DNA of 64,000 bases. Origin: Leuconostoc suionicum. GTDB taxonomy: Bacteria > Bacillota > Bacilli > Lactobacillales > Lactobacillaceae. Position 1 is the first letter of the stretch. Every line of letters starts with the position of its first letter. The notes beneath the pieces are model-generated. The model ran no database searches, was not told the origin of the DNA, and saw only the letters and a program-made list of their open reading frames with translations. The position numbers were made by a program, and so were the translations under genes. The stretch is from contig NZ_CP015247.1 of NCBI RefSeq assembly GCF_001891125.1, positions 1,839,501 through 1,903,500 of the forward strand. The letters run 5' to 3'. Positions 16,914-23,615 of this stretch are shown here, in pieces.

Positions 16914-17450
16914 ATGTTTATAGGTAACAATGTAAAACTGTCGCATTATCATGAAGAAGATGGAAAAAAGTTAGCTAGTTGGCAATGGGACGAAGATTTT
17001 TTAACGCCGTTAACTAGTGATATGATTCACCCTTACACCGCGGAAGACTGGGAAAAAATATTTAGGGATGCTTCCAACAGCTATGAAAATGTTGAATTTA
17101 CCATTCGAAAAGTCAGTGATGATAGTTTAGTTGGGTTTGTTGATCTATCTGATATCAGTGTACGCAATCATTCCTGTGAACTTGGTATTGGCTTCCCCAA
17201 AAAGGAAGACCGATCAAAGGGATATGGCACTGAAGCCTTGTCTTTAATCTTGGATTATGGTTTTAATAATCTCAACATGCACAAAATTAAGCTCTCAGTA
17301 TACCCCTCCAACATCGGCGCTGTAAAAGCCTACACTAAAGCGGGATTCGTCAAAGAAGGTACAGCCAAGAATGAAATTTTTTACAACGGAAAATGGATTG
17401 ATATAGACTATTATGCGATTTTCCAAGAAGACTGGTATGCAAGGCAGTAA
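16914..17450 (+). CDS. GNAT N-acetyltransferase, RimJ/RimL type (copy 2)
   Basis: The 178-aa protein aligns end to end with the copy at 12605: the same MFIGxxVKLSHYH start, the GFPKKEDRSKGYGTEALS acetyl-CoA region and the same DYGFNNLNMHKIKLSVYPSN block. The two differ mainly in the N-terminal third and at the C-terminus, so they are old duplicates that may have diverged in substrate. The leader is conserved too, so gene and control region were duplicated together. The weak ribosome site depends on leader structure in my model. Confidence 0.85.
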   Translation: MFIGNNVKLSHYHEEDGKKLASWQWDEDFLTPLTSDMIHPYTAEDWEKIFRDASNSYENVEFTIRKVSDDSLVGFVDLSDISVRNHSCELGIGFPKKEDRSKGYGTEALSLILDYGFNNLNMHKIKLSVYPSNIGAVKAYTKAGFVKEGTAKNEIFYNGKWIDIDYYAIFQEDWYARQ

Positions 17451-17532
17451 TAAAAAATAAAAGCACTCAATGAGTGCATACATAAACAAGTTAACATGTA
17501 GGACTCATGTTAAAAGAATTGGGAGAATGATT

Positions 17533-17874
17533 ATGGATGAGAATGGCAAAATTGTACCTGTTGAAATTAAAGGTTGGAACTGGGGGGCCTTCATGTATAA
17601 CATTTTTTGGGGAATTGGTAACAAAACTTATTTACCTTTACTATGCCTAATCCCTTTATTTAATTTCATTTGGATCTTTGTTTGTGGATTTAAAGGCAAT
17701 GAATGGGCTTGGCAAAAAGGTGATTACACTGACGTGGAGACATTTAAAGCTGTCCAGGCCACATGGAATCGTGCTGGATTGGTACAGTTTATTTTGACAA
17801 TCGCCATATTAGTACTATACTTTTTACTTTTCGTGATTCTTTTCTCATCAGTCTTAAATCAAAATAACTATTAA
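17533..17874 (+). CDS. Small membrane protein, WNWGAF family (often labelled ribonuclease G)
   Basis: ATG 17533 is chosen because GGGAG lies 7 nt upstream; the frame is open from 17470. The 113-aa protein has an N-terminal motif EIKGWNWGAFMYNIFWGIGN, a first hydrophobic stretch (TYLPLLCLIPLFNFIWIFVCGF), a WAWQKGDY loop, and a second membrane segment (LVQFILTIAILVLYFLLFVIL). Proteins of this type are common in Lactobacillales and sometimes carry the misleading name ribonuclease G; no nuclease feature is visible. Function is unknown. Confidence 0.7.
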   Translation: MDENGKIVPVEIKGWNWGAFMYNIFWGIGNKTYLPLLCLIPLFNFIWIFVCGFKGNEWAWQKGDYTDVETFKAVQATWNRAGLVQFILTIAILVLYFLLFVILFSSVLNQNNY

Positions 17875-17920
17875 TAGTCTCATCCTATTTGGTGTGCTTG
17901 CGCAGAGAAAAATCAACAAA

Positions 17921-17955
17921 AAATTTCAAACTCATTAATCACTCGTTTGAAATTT
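17921..17955 (+). promoter_or_regulatory. Inverted repeat upstream of the TPR gene
   Basis: Perfect 11-bp arms AAATTTCAAAC (17921-17931) and GTTTGAAATTT (17945-17955), loop 13 nt. The right arm ends just before the AGGA ribosome site of the next gene. It may end the upstream transcript or affect translation; no T-run follows. Confidence 0.4.
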
Positions 17956-17972
17956 ATAGGAACTGAAATCAA

Positions 17973-18473
17973 ATGATGACCACTCAAGACAATATTCTTT
18001 TAAAAACCGCACTAAAAATGAGACATGAAAAAGAATTTAAGGCATCCAACCGTATCTTAAAAAAATTAGATGCAAAATATCCGCTTAATGCCTATATTCA
18101 ATATCAATATGCTTGGAGCTTCGATATTCTTGGGCAAGAAAGAGAAGCTGTCCCTCACTACTATGCAGCCATTGATAACAATGGGCTAGAATCTGTCGAT
18201 TTAGAAAACGCCTACTTAGGTTTAGGTAGTACTCTACGATCAATAGGTTCTTATGATGAATCATTAGATATTTTATCAAAAGGTACGGAATTATTTCCAA
18301 CAAATAATGCTTTAAAAGTTTTCAAGGGGATGACACTCTATAATTTAAAACGCTTTAAAGAGTCCACAACTATTTTATTGGAATGTCTTATTGAGACAAG
18401 TGAAGACACTGATATTAAATCGTATACTAAAGCACTAGAACTGTACTCACAAGATCTAGACCAGACATTTTAA
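17973..18473 (+). CDS. Tetratricopeptide-repeat protein
   Basis: The 166-aa protein consists of about four TPR-like helix pairs (KEFKASNRILKKLDAKYP; QYQYAWSFDILGQEREAVPHYYAAI; YLGLGSTLRSIGSYDESLDILSKG; FKGMTLYNLKRFKESTTILL). Such small cytoplasmic TPR proteins mediate protein contacts; many lactic bacteria carry one near small-protein loci. No enzyme domain is present. The AGGA site lies 11 nt before the first ATG, a little far; a second ATG follows at once. The partner is unknown. Confidence 0.75.
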   Translation: MMTTQDNILLKTALKMRHEKEFKASNRILKKLDAKYPLNAYIQYQYAWSFDILGQEREAVPHYYAAIDNNGLESVDLENAYLGLGSTLRSIGSYDESLDILSKGTELFPTNNALKVFKGMTLYNLKRFKESTTILLECLIETSEDTDIKSYTKALELYSQDLDQTF

Positions 18474-18520
18474 ATAATCATCGAGCATCGTATATTAAAA
18501 ATCCTCAATAGGGACAAATC

Positions 18521-18577
18521 ATGAAAATAAAACCGGCAAATAGTTGCTGTTCCATTACAAGTCACTCGCTGCTTTAA
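18521..18577 (+). CDS. Possible 18-aa ORF before the DUF4352 gene
   Basis: ATG with AGGG 7 nt upstream opens an 18-codon frame (MKIKPANSCC...) ending 12 nt before the DUF4352 start, which itself lacks a clear ribosome site. It could couple translation or be a remnant. Weak evidence. Confidence 0.25.
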   Translation: MKIKPANSCCSITSHSLL

Positions 18578-18589
18578 TGCGCATATAAA

Positions 18590-19168
18590 ATGCAAAGAAG
18601 AAAAAATATAAAAGCACGTTCCAAAAATAAAATTCTTTATCAAAGTATTTGGATTACCACGCTAATAATAGTAATTGTCGTCATTATTGGCTTTTGGCAA
18701 ACTTATACTAAGTATTCTGGTGATTTAGTTAAAAAAGTTGATACAACCTCATCCAAAAACACTTTAAAACCGCAGTCAATTTTTAAAGTTGGTGAGACAG
18801 CAGAATATAAAGATATTCAGTTTAAAGTAAATGACTTCCGTTTCATAGATGGTTACCCAAAAATTGATAAATTAGATGCTGGAAATCAATTTGTTGTTGT
18901 TAATATAACCATTACCAATCATAGTAATAAAAAATTTGATTATGATTCATACTTTTTTCACCTTGATGACAATGGTAAACAAACAGATACAACGGAGTCT
19001 TCTTACAACGTAACTGATTCTTTAGACAGCGGCATCTTACTTAAAGGTGAATCAACAACGGGAAACCTTGTGGGGCAAGCAAATACAAATCATCAACTAA
19101 AGTTAATTTACCAACAAGATACTAATCTTAACAAAGGGAAAATAACTTTTAAACTGAATCAAGAATAA
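18590..19168 (+). CDS. DUF4352-type membrane-anchored extracytoplasmic protein
   Basis: The 192-aa protein has a basic N-terminus (MQRRKNIKARSKNK), one membrane segment (SIWITTLIIVIVVIIGFW) and an outer Ig-like DUF4352 domain from about residue 65 (VGETAEYKDIQFKVND, NQFVVVNITITNHSNKKFDYDS). DUF4352 domains occur on Firmicutes lipoproteins and are thought to be binding modules. There is no lipobox, so it is held by the N-terminal helix. No good ribosome site precedes ATG; the short ORF at 18521 may couple to it. Function is unknown. Confidence 0.7.
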   Translation: MQRRKNIKARSKNKILYQSIWITTLIIVIVVIIGFWQTYTKYSGDLVKKVDTTSSKNTLKPQSIFKVGETAEYKDIQFKVNDFRFIDGYPKIDKLDAGNQFVVVNITITNHSNKKFDYDSYFFHLDDNGKQTDTTESSYNVTDSLDSGILLKGESTTGNLVGQANTNHQLKLIYQQDTNLNKGKITFKLNQE

Positions 19169-19211
19169 GATTTAAAACTGAACATGATACTAATACTCAG
19201 GATAATGATTC

Positions 19212-19322
19212 TTGAAATTCCTGGTTCTAGTTGTGATTCTGACGTTGCTTTATAATTTAATCGTTATTAACCCCAATTTTAGATCTGACTTTTCACCACT
19301 AAGAATGAGCTTCATAAATTGA
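19212..19322 (+). CDS. 36-aa small membrane protein (unannotated size class)
   Basis: TTG start with AGGA 9 nt upstream. The product reads MKFLVLVVILTLLYNLIVIN, then NFRSDFSPLRMSFIN: one membrane helix and a short polar tail. Its last codons lie in the left arm, and its stop in the loop, of the hairpin 19294-19340, whose right arm holds the GGTGG ribosome site of the next ORF. That arrangement is what translational coupling would use. No family is recognised; size and hydrophobicity recall small proteins of bacteriocin or toxin loci. Confidence 0.5.
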   Translation: MKFLVLVVILTLLYNLIVINPNFRSDFSPLRMSFIN

Positions 19323-19340
19323 AGCTTATTCTTAGTGGTG
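19294..19340 (+). promoter_or_regulatory. 20-bp hairpin masking the start region of the 45-aa ORF
   Basis: Arms 19294-19313 (CACCACTAAGAATGAGCTTC) and 19321-19340 pair with one G-U and a 7-nt loop. No T-run follows, so it is not a terminator. The right arm ends in AGTGGTG, the only candidate ribosome site for ATG 19349. Confidence 0.6.
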
Positions 19341-19348
19341 GGCAACAC

Positions 19349-19486
19349 ATGACTTATGCATTTTCATCTTTGGCCAAGAATGATGCAAAAATTAACGACA
19401 ACGATTATGCACTGAAATTGCTTGCTAAGTTTTTCTTTGAGGAGAACAATACAAATATTTCAACCAATAGAGAGATAAAACTATGA
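19349..19486 (+). CDS. 45-aa small protein, overlaps the next gene by ATGA
   Basis: ATG 19349 opens 45 codons (MTYAFSSLAKNDAKINDNDY, then ALKLLAKFF and a polar tail). The stop TGA overlaps the ATG of the 83-aa membrane protein, a typical coupled pair. A longer form could start at TTG 19319, which overlaps the stop of the 36-aa ORF. The sequence is amphipathic with no signal peptide. I recognise no family. Confidence 0.5.
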   Translation: MTYAFSSLAKNDAKINDNDYALKLLAKFFFEENNTNISTNREIKL

Positions 19487-19734
19487 CAAGAGCCAATTTA
19501 TTTAAAACCATTGCGACGATGGGATTATTAGGAACAATTATATATAAAGTTTTAACTAATGCACGCTCAGTATATATACAAATCATTCAGGCTTCGATCC
19601 TTGTTACATTATGGTTAGTTCTTGTAATTGATAGATACCGTCATACGCGTTCAAAATTATATTTAAAATGGGATTTATTTCTGGTTAGCGTAGCTACTTT
19701 ACTAATAATAACTATAATATCTTTCTTTAGGTAA
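19483..19734 (+). CDS. 83-aa membrane protein of unknown function
   Basis: Three hydrophobic stretches are visible (IATMGLLGTIIYKVL; YIQIIQASILVTLWLVLVI; WDLFLVSVATLLIITIISFF) joined by basic loops (DRYRHTRSKLYLK). It follows the 45-aa ORF with a 4-nt overlap and probably depends on it for translation, because GAGAG upstream is only a fair ribosome site. Coupled pairs of a small soluble and a small membrane protein are common in bacteriocin immunity or toxin-antitoxin units; that is only an analogy. No named family is recognised. Confidence 0.6.
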   Translation: MTRANLFKTIATMGLLGTIIYKVLTNARSVYIQIIQASILVTLWLVLVIDRYRHTRSKLYLKWDLFLVSVATLLIITIISFFR

Positions 19735-19802
19735 TTTTTCTGTTAGTCATCAGTAGTTATCACGTGCAGAACCACGTTAAAAGCATTATTGGGGAAAAAA
19801 TA

Positions 19803-20075
19803 ATGACAAAAAAAGCACAAGAATTAAAGACACAAATAGTAGCTTATGGTTGGCAACTATTTACACCTGAAAATACAATCGTTATGGATAATGAGCAGGG
19901 AAATATAGCTATTGGAGATGTTTCTGATAACTTTAGAGGCGGTCCAGTAATATTGCTCAAGGTTAGCAAGAATGAAGCTATAGTCGAGAATAGCGGGTAT
20001 TTTGAACAAGGAATATCAGTTACTTTAGACAAAAAAATTATTATCAGACGACGCCCTATCATTGGAGATAACTAA
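19803..20075 (+). CDS. 90-aa protein of unknown function
   Basis: ATG 19803 is chosen for GGGG 8 nt upstream; the frame is open from 19764. The product is soluble, mostly beta-prone with alternating hydrophobics (NTIVMDNEQGNIAIGDVS, GPVILLKVSKNEAIVENS) and a basic end IIIRRRPIIGDN. It lacks a signal peptide. It lies between two small membrane-protein genes with the same orientation and gaps of 68 and 65 nt, so it may belong to one operon. No family recognised. Confidence 0.55.
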   Translation: MTKKAQELKTQIVAYGWQLFTPENTIVMDNEQGNIAIGDVSDNFRGGPVILLKVSKNEAIVENSGYFEQGISVTLDKKIIIRRRPIIGDN

Positions 20076-20140
20076 TTGATGATTAAATAAAAAAGCTTTT
20101 AAACATGAATCAGAAGAATAAAGAAAGAGAAAGTGTAAAT

Positions 20141-20416
20141 ATGAAAGACCTAAAAATACACAGCAAAATGTTTCAATATAGAGCAGCGCTTTTTGTAATT
20201 GCTATTCCTTTGATTGTAGCCAATTTTATATATCCGAATAATATCTATATCCAGCGCTCAATGCCATTGTTACTAGCATTTATGCTTATTTCATACGCTG
20301 TTGAGAGATTTAGAGAGAAAAAATGGTTACCTTTTTCAGCTTACGCATTGGTTAGCTTGCTCAACATTTTTCAGGTTAGCCAAGAACTATATCGCCATTT
20401 ATATATTTATAAATAA
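20141..20416 (+). CDS. 91-aa membrane protein of unknown function
   Basis: The product has three hydrophobic stretches (AALFVIAIPLIVANFIYP; MPLLLAFMLISYAVE; PFSAYALVSLLNIFQV) with basic loops. ATG 20141 has AGAGAAAG upstream; an alternative ATG at 20105 adds 12 residues but has a poorer site. It resembles the 83-aa gene in size and layout, not clearly in sequence. Function is unknown. It ends the run of very small genes starting at 19212. Confidence 0.55.
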   Translation: MKDLKIHSKMFQYRAALFVIAIPLIVANFIYPNNIYIQRSMPLLLAFMLISYAVERFREKKWLPFSAYALVSLLNIFQVSQELYRHLYIYK

Positions 20417-20717
20417 TAACCAGATTTCCAACAAACAAAGCAACGATAATACACAAAAAACGCAAGATACTGGTGTTTAAATTTTTTGGCGTTATTTATT
20501 TCCGCAATGTTAATATTAAACACAACATAAACTTAATTGCCAATTTTGTCGAAACGGCAATTTTAATATTTGCGCGCATACAGTATGATAGGTGACAAAA
20601 TTAAAGATATGTAGAATTCTATATATAACGGAACTTATGAAGATAGCTCGTCCTAAAAATTTGAAATGTCACTTGCTAGATTAAAATTAGAAGAAACTCA
20701 AGAAAGAAAAAACCAAC
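20417..20717 (+). other. Intergenic region with weak terminators and a gene remnant
   Basis: Two weak hairpins (AACGC...GCGTT near 20459-20495, and AATTGCC...GGCAATT with T-rich tail at 20534-20566) probably end the upstream transcript. Downstream lies a decayed piece of the next gene (see 20600-20694). No intact ORF. Confidence 0.5.
20600..20694 (+). pseudogene. Decayed duplicate of the 196-aa gene
   Basis: The stretch around 20639-20694 (GAAGATAGCTC, then TTTGAAATGTCACTTGCT and GATT.AAA.TATTAGAA-like bases) closely matches the 3' part of the intact gene at about 21224-21285. The preceding TATATATAACGGAAC matches its middle. Intervening sequence is missing and the frame is broken. It is a tandem-duplication relic. 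Confidence 0.6.
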
Positions 20718-21308
20718 ATGAAATATTTTTCACCTAAATTACAAAAATACATTGATGATAACACCACCCCAACTCAAAATATTGGCACGCTTGTAGCGTC
20801 TGCAGCATTATTTATCTCCCTTTTACTAGTGATTAATACTGCATTGCATTTTCTTTTTGGTAACGAAAACTTTACAAACTTGCTTGTCTACTTAGTGGAA
20901 CTGGCACTCTTTGTTATCATAGTAATTGCTCGCGTAAATTATGTGAACAAAATTCAGAACGATATATATACATCTATGAATAACGGAACATTTGACTACG
21001 GAAAAATAAAGAATTGGAACAGATTTGCTTATACCTATAACATATCCAGATTAATTGTTAAGTTCAAATTATTAGAGTTATTCGGTAACGATATAATCTC
21101 AACCAAATTCACGACAGCAGGTGTTACAGTTGGAATTACACCGATTAAAATGATTACCAGCGAGCAAATACAGGAAAACGTTCTGAATGCATTCTCTGTA
21201 AACGCAGAAAATATCCAATTCTCAGAAGATGGCTCTTCATACAGATTTGAAATGTCACTTGCTGGATTGAAACTATTAGAACCCCAAGATATTGTTGAGT
21301 ACAACTAA
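20718..21308 (+). CDS. 196-aa two-TM protein of unknown function
   Basis: The N-terminal part has two hydrophobic segments (IGTLVASAALFISLLLVINTAL; LLVYLVELALFVIIVIARV), followed by a soluble region of about 115 residues that includes an amphipathic block (SRLIVKFKLLELFGNDI) and ends in LKLLEPQDIVEYN. No domain is recognised. A decayed duplicate lies directly upstream, so the locus has undergone tandem duplication and loss, as bacteriocin-immunity and toxin loci often do. It is followed by its own terminator. Confidence 0.6.
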   Translation: MKYFSPKLQKYIDDNTTPTQNIGTLVASAALFISLLLVINTALHFLFGNENFTNLLVYLVELALFVIIVIARVNYVNKIQNDIYTSMNNGTFDYGKIKNWNRFAYTYNISRLIVKFKLLELFGNDIISTKFTTAGVTVGITPIKMITSEQIQENVLNAFSVNAENIQFSEDGSSYRFEMSLAGLKLLEPQDIVEYN

Positions 21309-21314
21309 GTTAAT

Positions 21315-21350
21315 TAAAAAAGCCTCCGAGGACTAATCAGGGGCTTTTTG
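21315..21350 (+). terminator. Terminator of the 196-aa gene
   Basis: AAAAAGCCTC / AGGGGCTTTTT arms (one G-U) ending in T5. Confidence 0.75.
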
Positions 21351-21351
21351 C

Positions 21352-21556
21352 TTACTTATATTCTGGTAGGTTATCCAAATTATCCTTTTTCGTTGAATTA
21401 CAGTCAGTTCTAATGTATTCCTTAGTAAATTCAATTTTTCATTTAGAAATAGAATCAATAAAATCAAGTTTAACTTTTACGGATTCTATAACATCTGGAT
21501 CATCACCATGGTGTACTTCACAAATCAAAAAAATCTGCCCATTTTGATTGTGTCAA
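21352..21556 (-). pseudogene. Small broken gene: one frameshift and one in-frame stop
   Basis: On the minus strand TTG 21556 follows AGGAG at 8 nt and reads MTQSKWADFF up to a run of seven T. One frame over it continues CEVHHGDDPDVIESVKVKLDF, then DSISK, TGA, and then KIEFTKEYIRTDCNSTKKDN to LPEYK, TAA at 21352. The sequence on both sides of the breaks reads as protein and the interval is a multiple of three plus one, as for a single-base slip. A reading error at the T-run is possible for the frameshift but not for the TGA. No family recognised. Confidence 0.45.
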
Positions 21557-21663
21557 TGTTTTATCTCCTAATAATTCACTGGCTCATGCCATTATTTAAG
21601 TCAACAACTCTCCACTATCCTTTCACAGTTATAATATAGCTCTATAGACGATTAACGTAAAGT

Positions 21664-21695
21664 AAAAAAGCCTCCAAATAGACGGGGGCTTCTGT
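21664..21695. terminator. Terminator of the immunity-like gene
   Basis: AAAAAAGCCTCC / GGGGGCTTC arms. On the minus strand it ends in a T-run, just past the stop at 21713. Confidence 0.7.
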
Positions 21696-21712
21696 TCTAA
21701 GAAAATATAAGT

Positions 21713-21979
21713 TTATAATGTCCACATTGTTGCAGACAAGCGAGCAACATCTTCAGCAAAATTAGGCTTCTGTAACTCTGTGAATAGCTTTAATCCTTGT
21801 TCAGATAACTTCTGGTTCAATGCAAGTGATCTAAAGTCTTTCGCCAAACCACGAGCAACAACTTGTTCGCTTTGCTTTTCATCTGTTAATTGATGAATAG
21901 CTTTATTGATATAAACTTGTTCGTCACTATTCACATCTAGTTTTTGCAATAATTCCAGCAAATTTTCTTTTTTTGACAT
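21713..21979 (-). CDS. Bacteriocin-immunity-like four-helix protein (orphan)
   Basis: The 88-aa protein is all-helical and soluble. Its end (FRSLALNQKLSEQGLKLFTELQK) resembles the C-terminal half of the lactococcin-A-type immunity protein LciA and related class II immunity proteins, which bind the target permease and block the bacteriocin. The start has AAAGGGGAAC at good distance. No bacteriocin precursor, transporter or regulator is nearby, so it may be an orphan immunity gene kept for protection from competitors. The assignment rests on pattern similarity and is moderate. Confidence 0.55.
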   Translation of the reverse strand: MSKKENLLELLQKLDVNSDEQVYINKAIHQLTDEKQSEQVVARGLAKDFRSLALNQKLSEQGLKLFTELQKPNFAEDVARLSATMWTL

Positions 21980-22560
21980 TTTGAAGTTCCCCTTTAGTGA
22001 GAATTCTACTCCTACAAGGCGCTTATTACAAATTGTCGTTATGCTAAAGTATCAAACCGTTACCTTAGGTATCTGTTGTCAACTCAATCCCGTTTTGAAA
22101 TTAAACTGATGCACTAAAACAGTGCTTCAGGTCTAAGCTCGTGTTTTGTGACTTTAGAACCACAACCCTCCTATATTAAGCTGGGGTAACGTCTCGTTCA
22201 CCCATCTACTTTCCCAACTATCTGGGAACTATTTTCGCCACAAGTGGAGAATTTGGTTTACTCAAGATTGAGTAAAAGTAGTTTTAGACAGAATTGTCCA
22301 AAACTGGACAACCATGTATTTGAATTCACTTACAACGTTTTTAATGAACGGGCGTACCTGTAAGTACGACCGCTACAACCGTACCCGAAAGTATACTTGT
22401 TCGCAGTTTGTTACGAATATGTTTTCCGCCAGTTGTGTCGGAACTATGTATATACATTTTTAAATATATATTTCTGTAATATTTACCATATGCTGGTTTT
22501 ATGTGTTATTTTTGAATTATTTCGCTTGAAATAACATTCACTTTAATGAAATAATAAGCC
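21980..22560. other. Hairpin-rich region without ORF, possible structured RNA
   Basis: This 580-nt gap has no plausible ORF but several small perfect hairpins in close order: GCACT/AGTGC (22111-22125), TTCCCA/TGGGAA (22211-22228), TTTACTCA/TGAGTAAA (22257-22276), TTGTCCA/TGGACAA (22294-22311) and CGTAC/GTACG (22353-22368). It is also less AT-rich than its surroundings. It contains the palindrome TACCTTAGGTA (22062-22072) near the immunity-gene promoter. It does not match RNase P, tmRNA, SRP or 6S RNA signatures that I know. Confidence 0.4.
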
Positions 22561-22567
22561 ATAACAA

Positions 22568-22609
22568 AAGGCGTTGCACTAAGATCTTTAAAACCTTATG
22601 CAACGCCTT
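22568..22609 (-). terminator. Terminator after tRNA-Ser
   Basis: AAGGCGTTGCA / TGCAACGCCTT perfect 11-bp arms with a 20-nt loop, followed on the minus strand by TTTTGTTAT. Confidence 0.7.
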
Positions 22610-22621
22610 AAAATGTATTAG

Positions 22622-22709
22622 TGGAGAAGAAGGGATTCGAACCCTCGCACGCTTTAACACGTCTACACCCTTAGCAAGGGCGCCTCTTCAGCCGCTTGAG
22701 TACTTCTCC
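22622..22709 (-). tRNA. tRNA-Ser (GCU)
   Basis: Acceptor stem GGAGAAG / CTTCTCC, long variable arm typical of class II tRNA, T-arm GGTTCGAATCC and anticodon GCT in CTTGCTAAGG. CCA is not encoded. Confidence 0.95.
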
Positions 22710-22832
22710 ATAACAATAACTAATATACCAGAATTTAGAACGGATAGCAATACCCAAAATTATTCATAAAGCCTTTATTTAAAGTAAATCAAGCGTCTTA
22801 TGAGAAAAAAGAGCTACCACGTTACATGCTCT

Positions 22833-23615
22833 TTATTTATCCCCATTGCCTGCTATTTCTCTTAGAACTACTTTAGTAACATCCCCGCTAATAAACGCTG
22901 AAACATGCCCATTTTGCTCTATAAGTAACTCTCCATGATCTCCAACACCACAAATGTCTCCCTCAACATCCGCATTACCTGTTTTTAAAATAACATGTTT
23001 ATTTTGTAAATATGAATGCTTGCGATAATATGTAAGATGTAGACCACTTTTATAGTCGGAAAAGTCACTTACAATTTCAGAAAAAATAGTTTGTACGAGC
23101 AAATTTTTATCAACATCTACTCCTAATGTTCCAACAATATGTTTTAATTCTTGTGGAACAGCAGTTGGCAAAATATTCAAACCAATACCAATAGCTACCT
23201 GAGTTACAACATTATTTGTTAGAATGCCTTCTACTAAGATTCCTGCAATCTTGCGATCGTTTAAGTATAGATCATTTACCCATTTAAGATCAACTTGGAT
23301 ACCACTAACTTTGAAAATTGCATGAGCAACCGATACAGCCACCCCCGTAGTTAGTAGACCTGCATCGAATTCATTCTGAATATCAAAAACAAATGTTTGA
23401 TATATACCCGCTCCTTTAGGTGAGAAAAATGAACGCCCCTTCTTACCGTAACCAGCCGTCTGTTGGTTGCTAACAACGCCAAAAGGCCTAGACACACCCG
23501 CATTGAGCATGTCTCGGCCTTTTATCATCGTTGAGTCAACCACATCAATCACTGTAATTTGTTCAGGCATACTTGATTGTGTGATTAAATTCATCGTATA
23601 AAATTTGTGCGACAA
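22833..23615 (-). CDS. birA: Biotin--[acetyl-CoA carboxylase] ligase
   Basis: This enzyme makes biotinyl-AMP and transfers biotin to the carrier protein of acetyl-CoA carboxylase. The product of about 260 aa has the biotin/ATP loop GYGKKGRSF and the KWVNDLY motif with DRKIAGILVE following, then the small C-terminal domain. There is no N-terminal HTH, so it is a class I ligase without a regulatory role. The start is uncertain: TTG 23615 lies 8 nt after AAGGGG, GTG 23624 is too close to it, and ATG 23594 is 30 nt away behind a small hairpin (GTGCGA/TCGCAC). It is downstream of the ABC-F gene by a few bases and likely co-transcribed. Confidence 0.9.
   Translation of the reverse strand: MSHKFYTMNLITQSSMPEQITVIDVVDSTMIKGRDMLNAGVSRPFGVVSNQQTAGYGKKGRSFFSPKGAGIYQTFVFDIQNEFDAGLLTTGVAVSVAHAIFKVSGIQVDLKWVNDLYLNDRKIAGILVEGILTNNVVTQVAIGIGLNILPTAVPQELKHIVGTLGVDVDKNLLVQTIFSEIVSDFSDYKSGLHLTYYRKHSYLQNKHVILKTGNADVEGDICGVGDHGELLIEQNGHVSAFISGDVTKVVLREIAGNGDK

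Noticed and set aside
17465-17485. GCACTCAATGAGTGC palindrome as terminator of GNAT 2
   Set aside because: A-rich sequence lies before it and no T-run follows on the plus strand, so termination in the needed direction is not supported.
21980-22560. A bacteriocin precursor gene upstream of the immunity-like gene
   Set aside because: No minus-strand ORF has a ribosome site, a double-glycine leader or a YGNGV-type motif.
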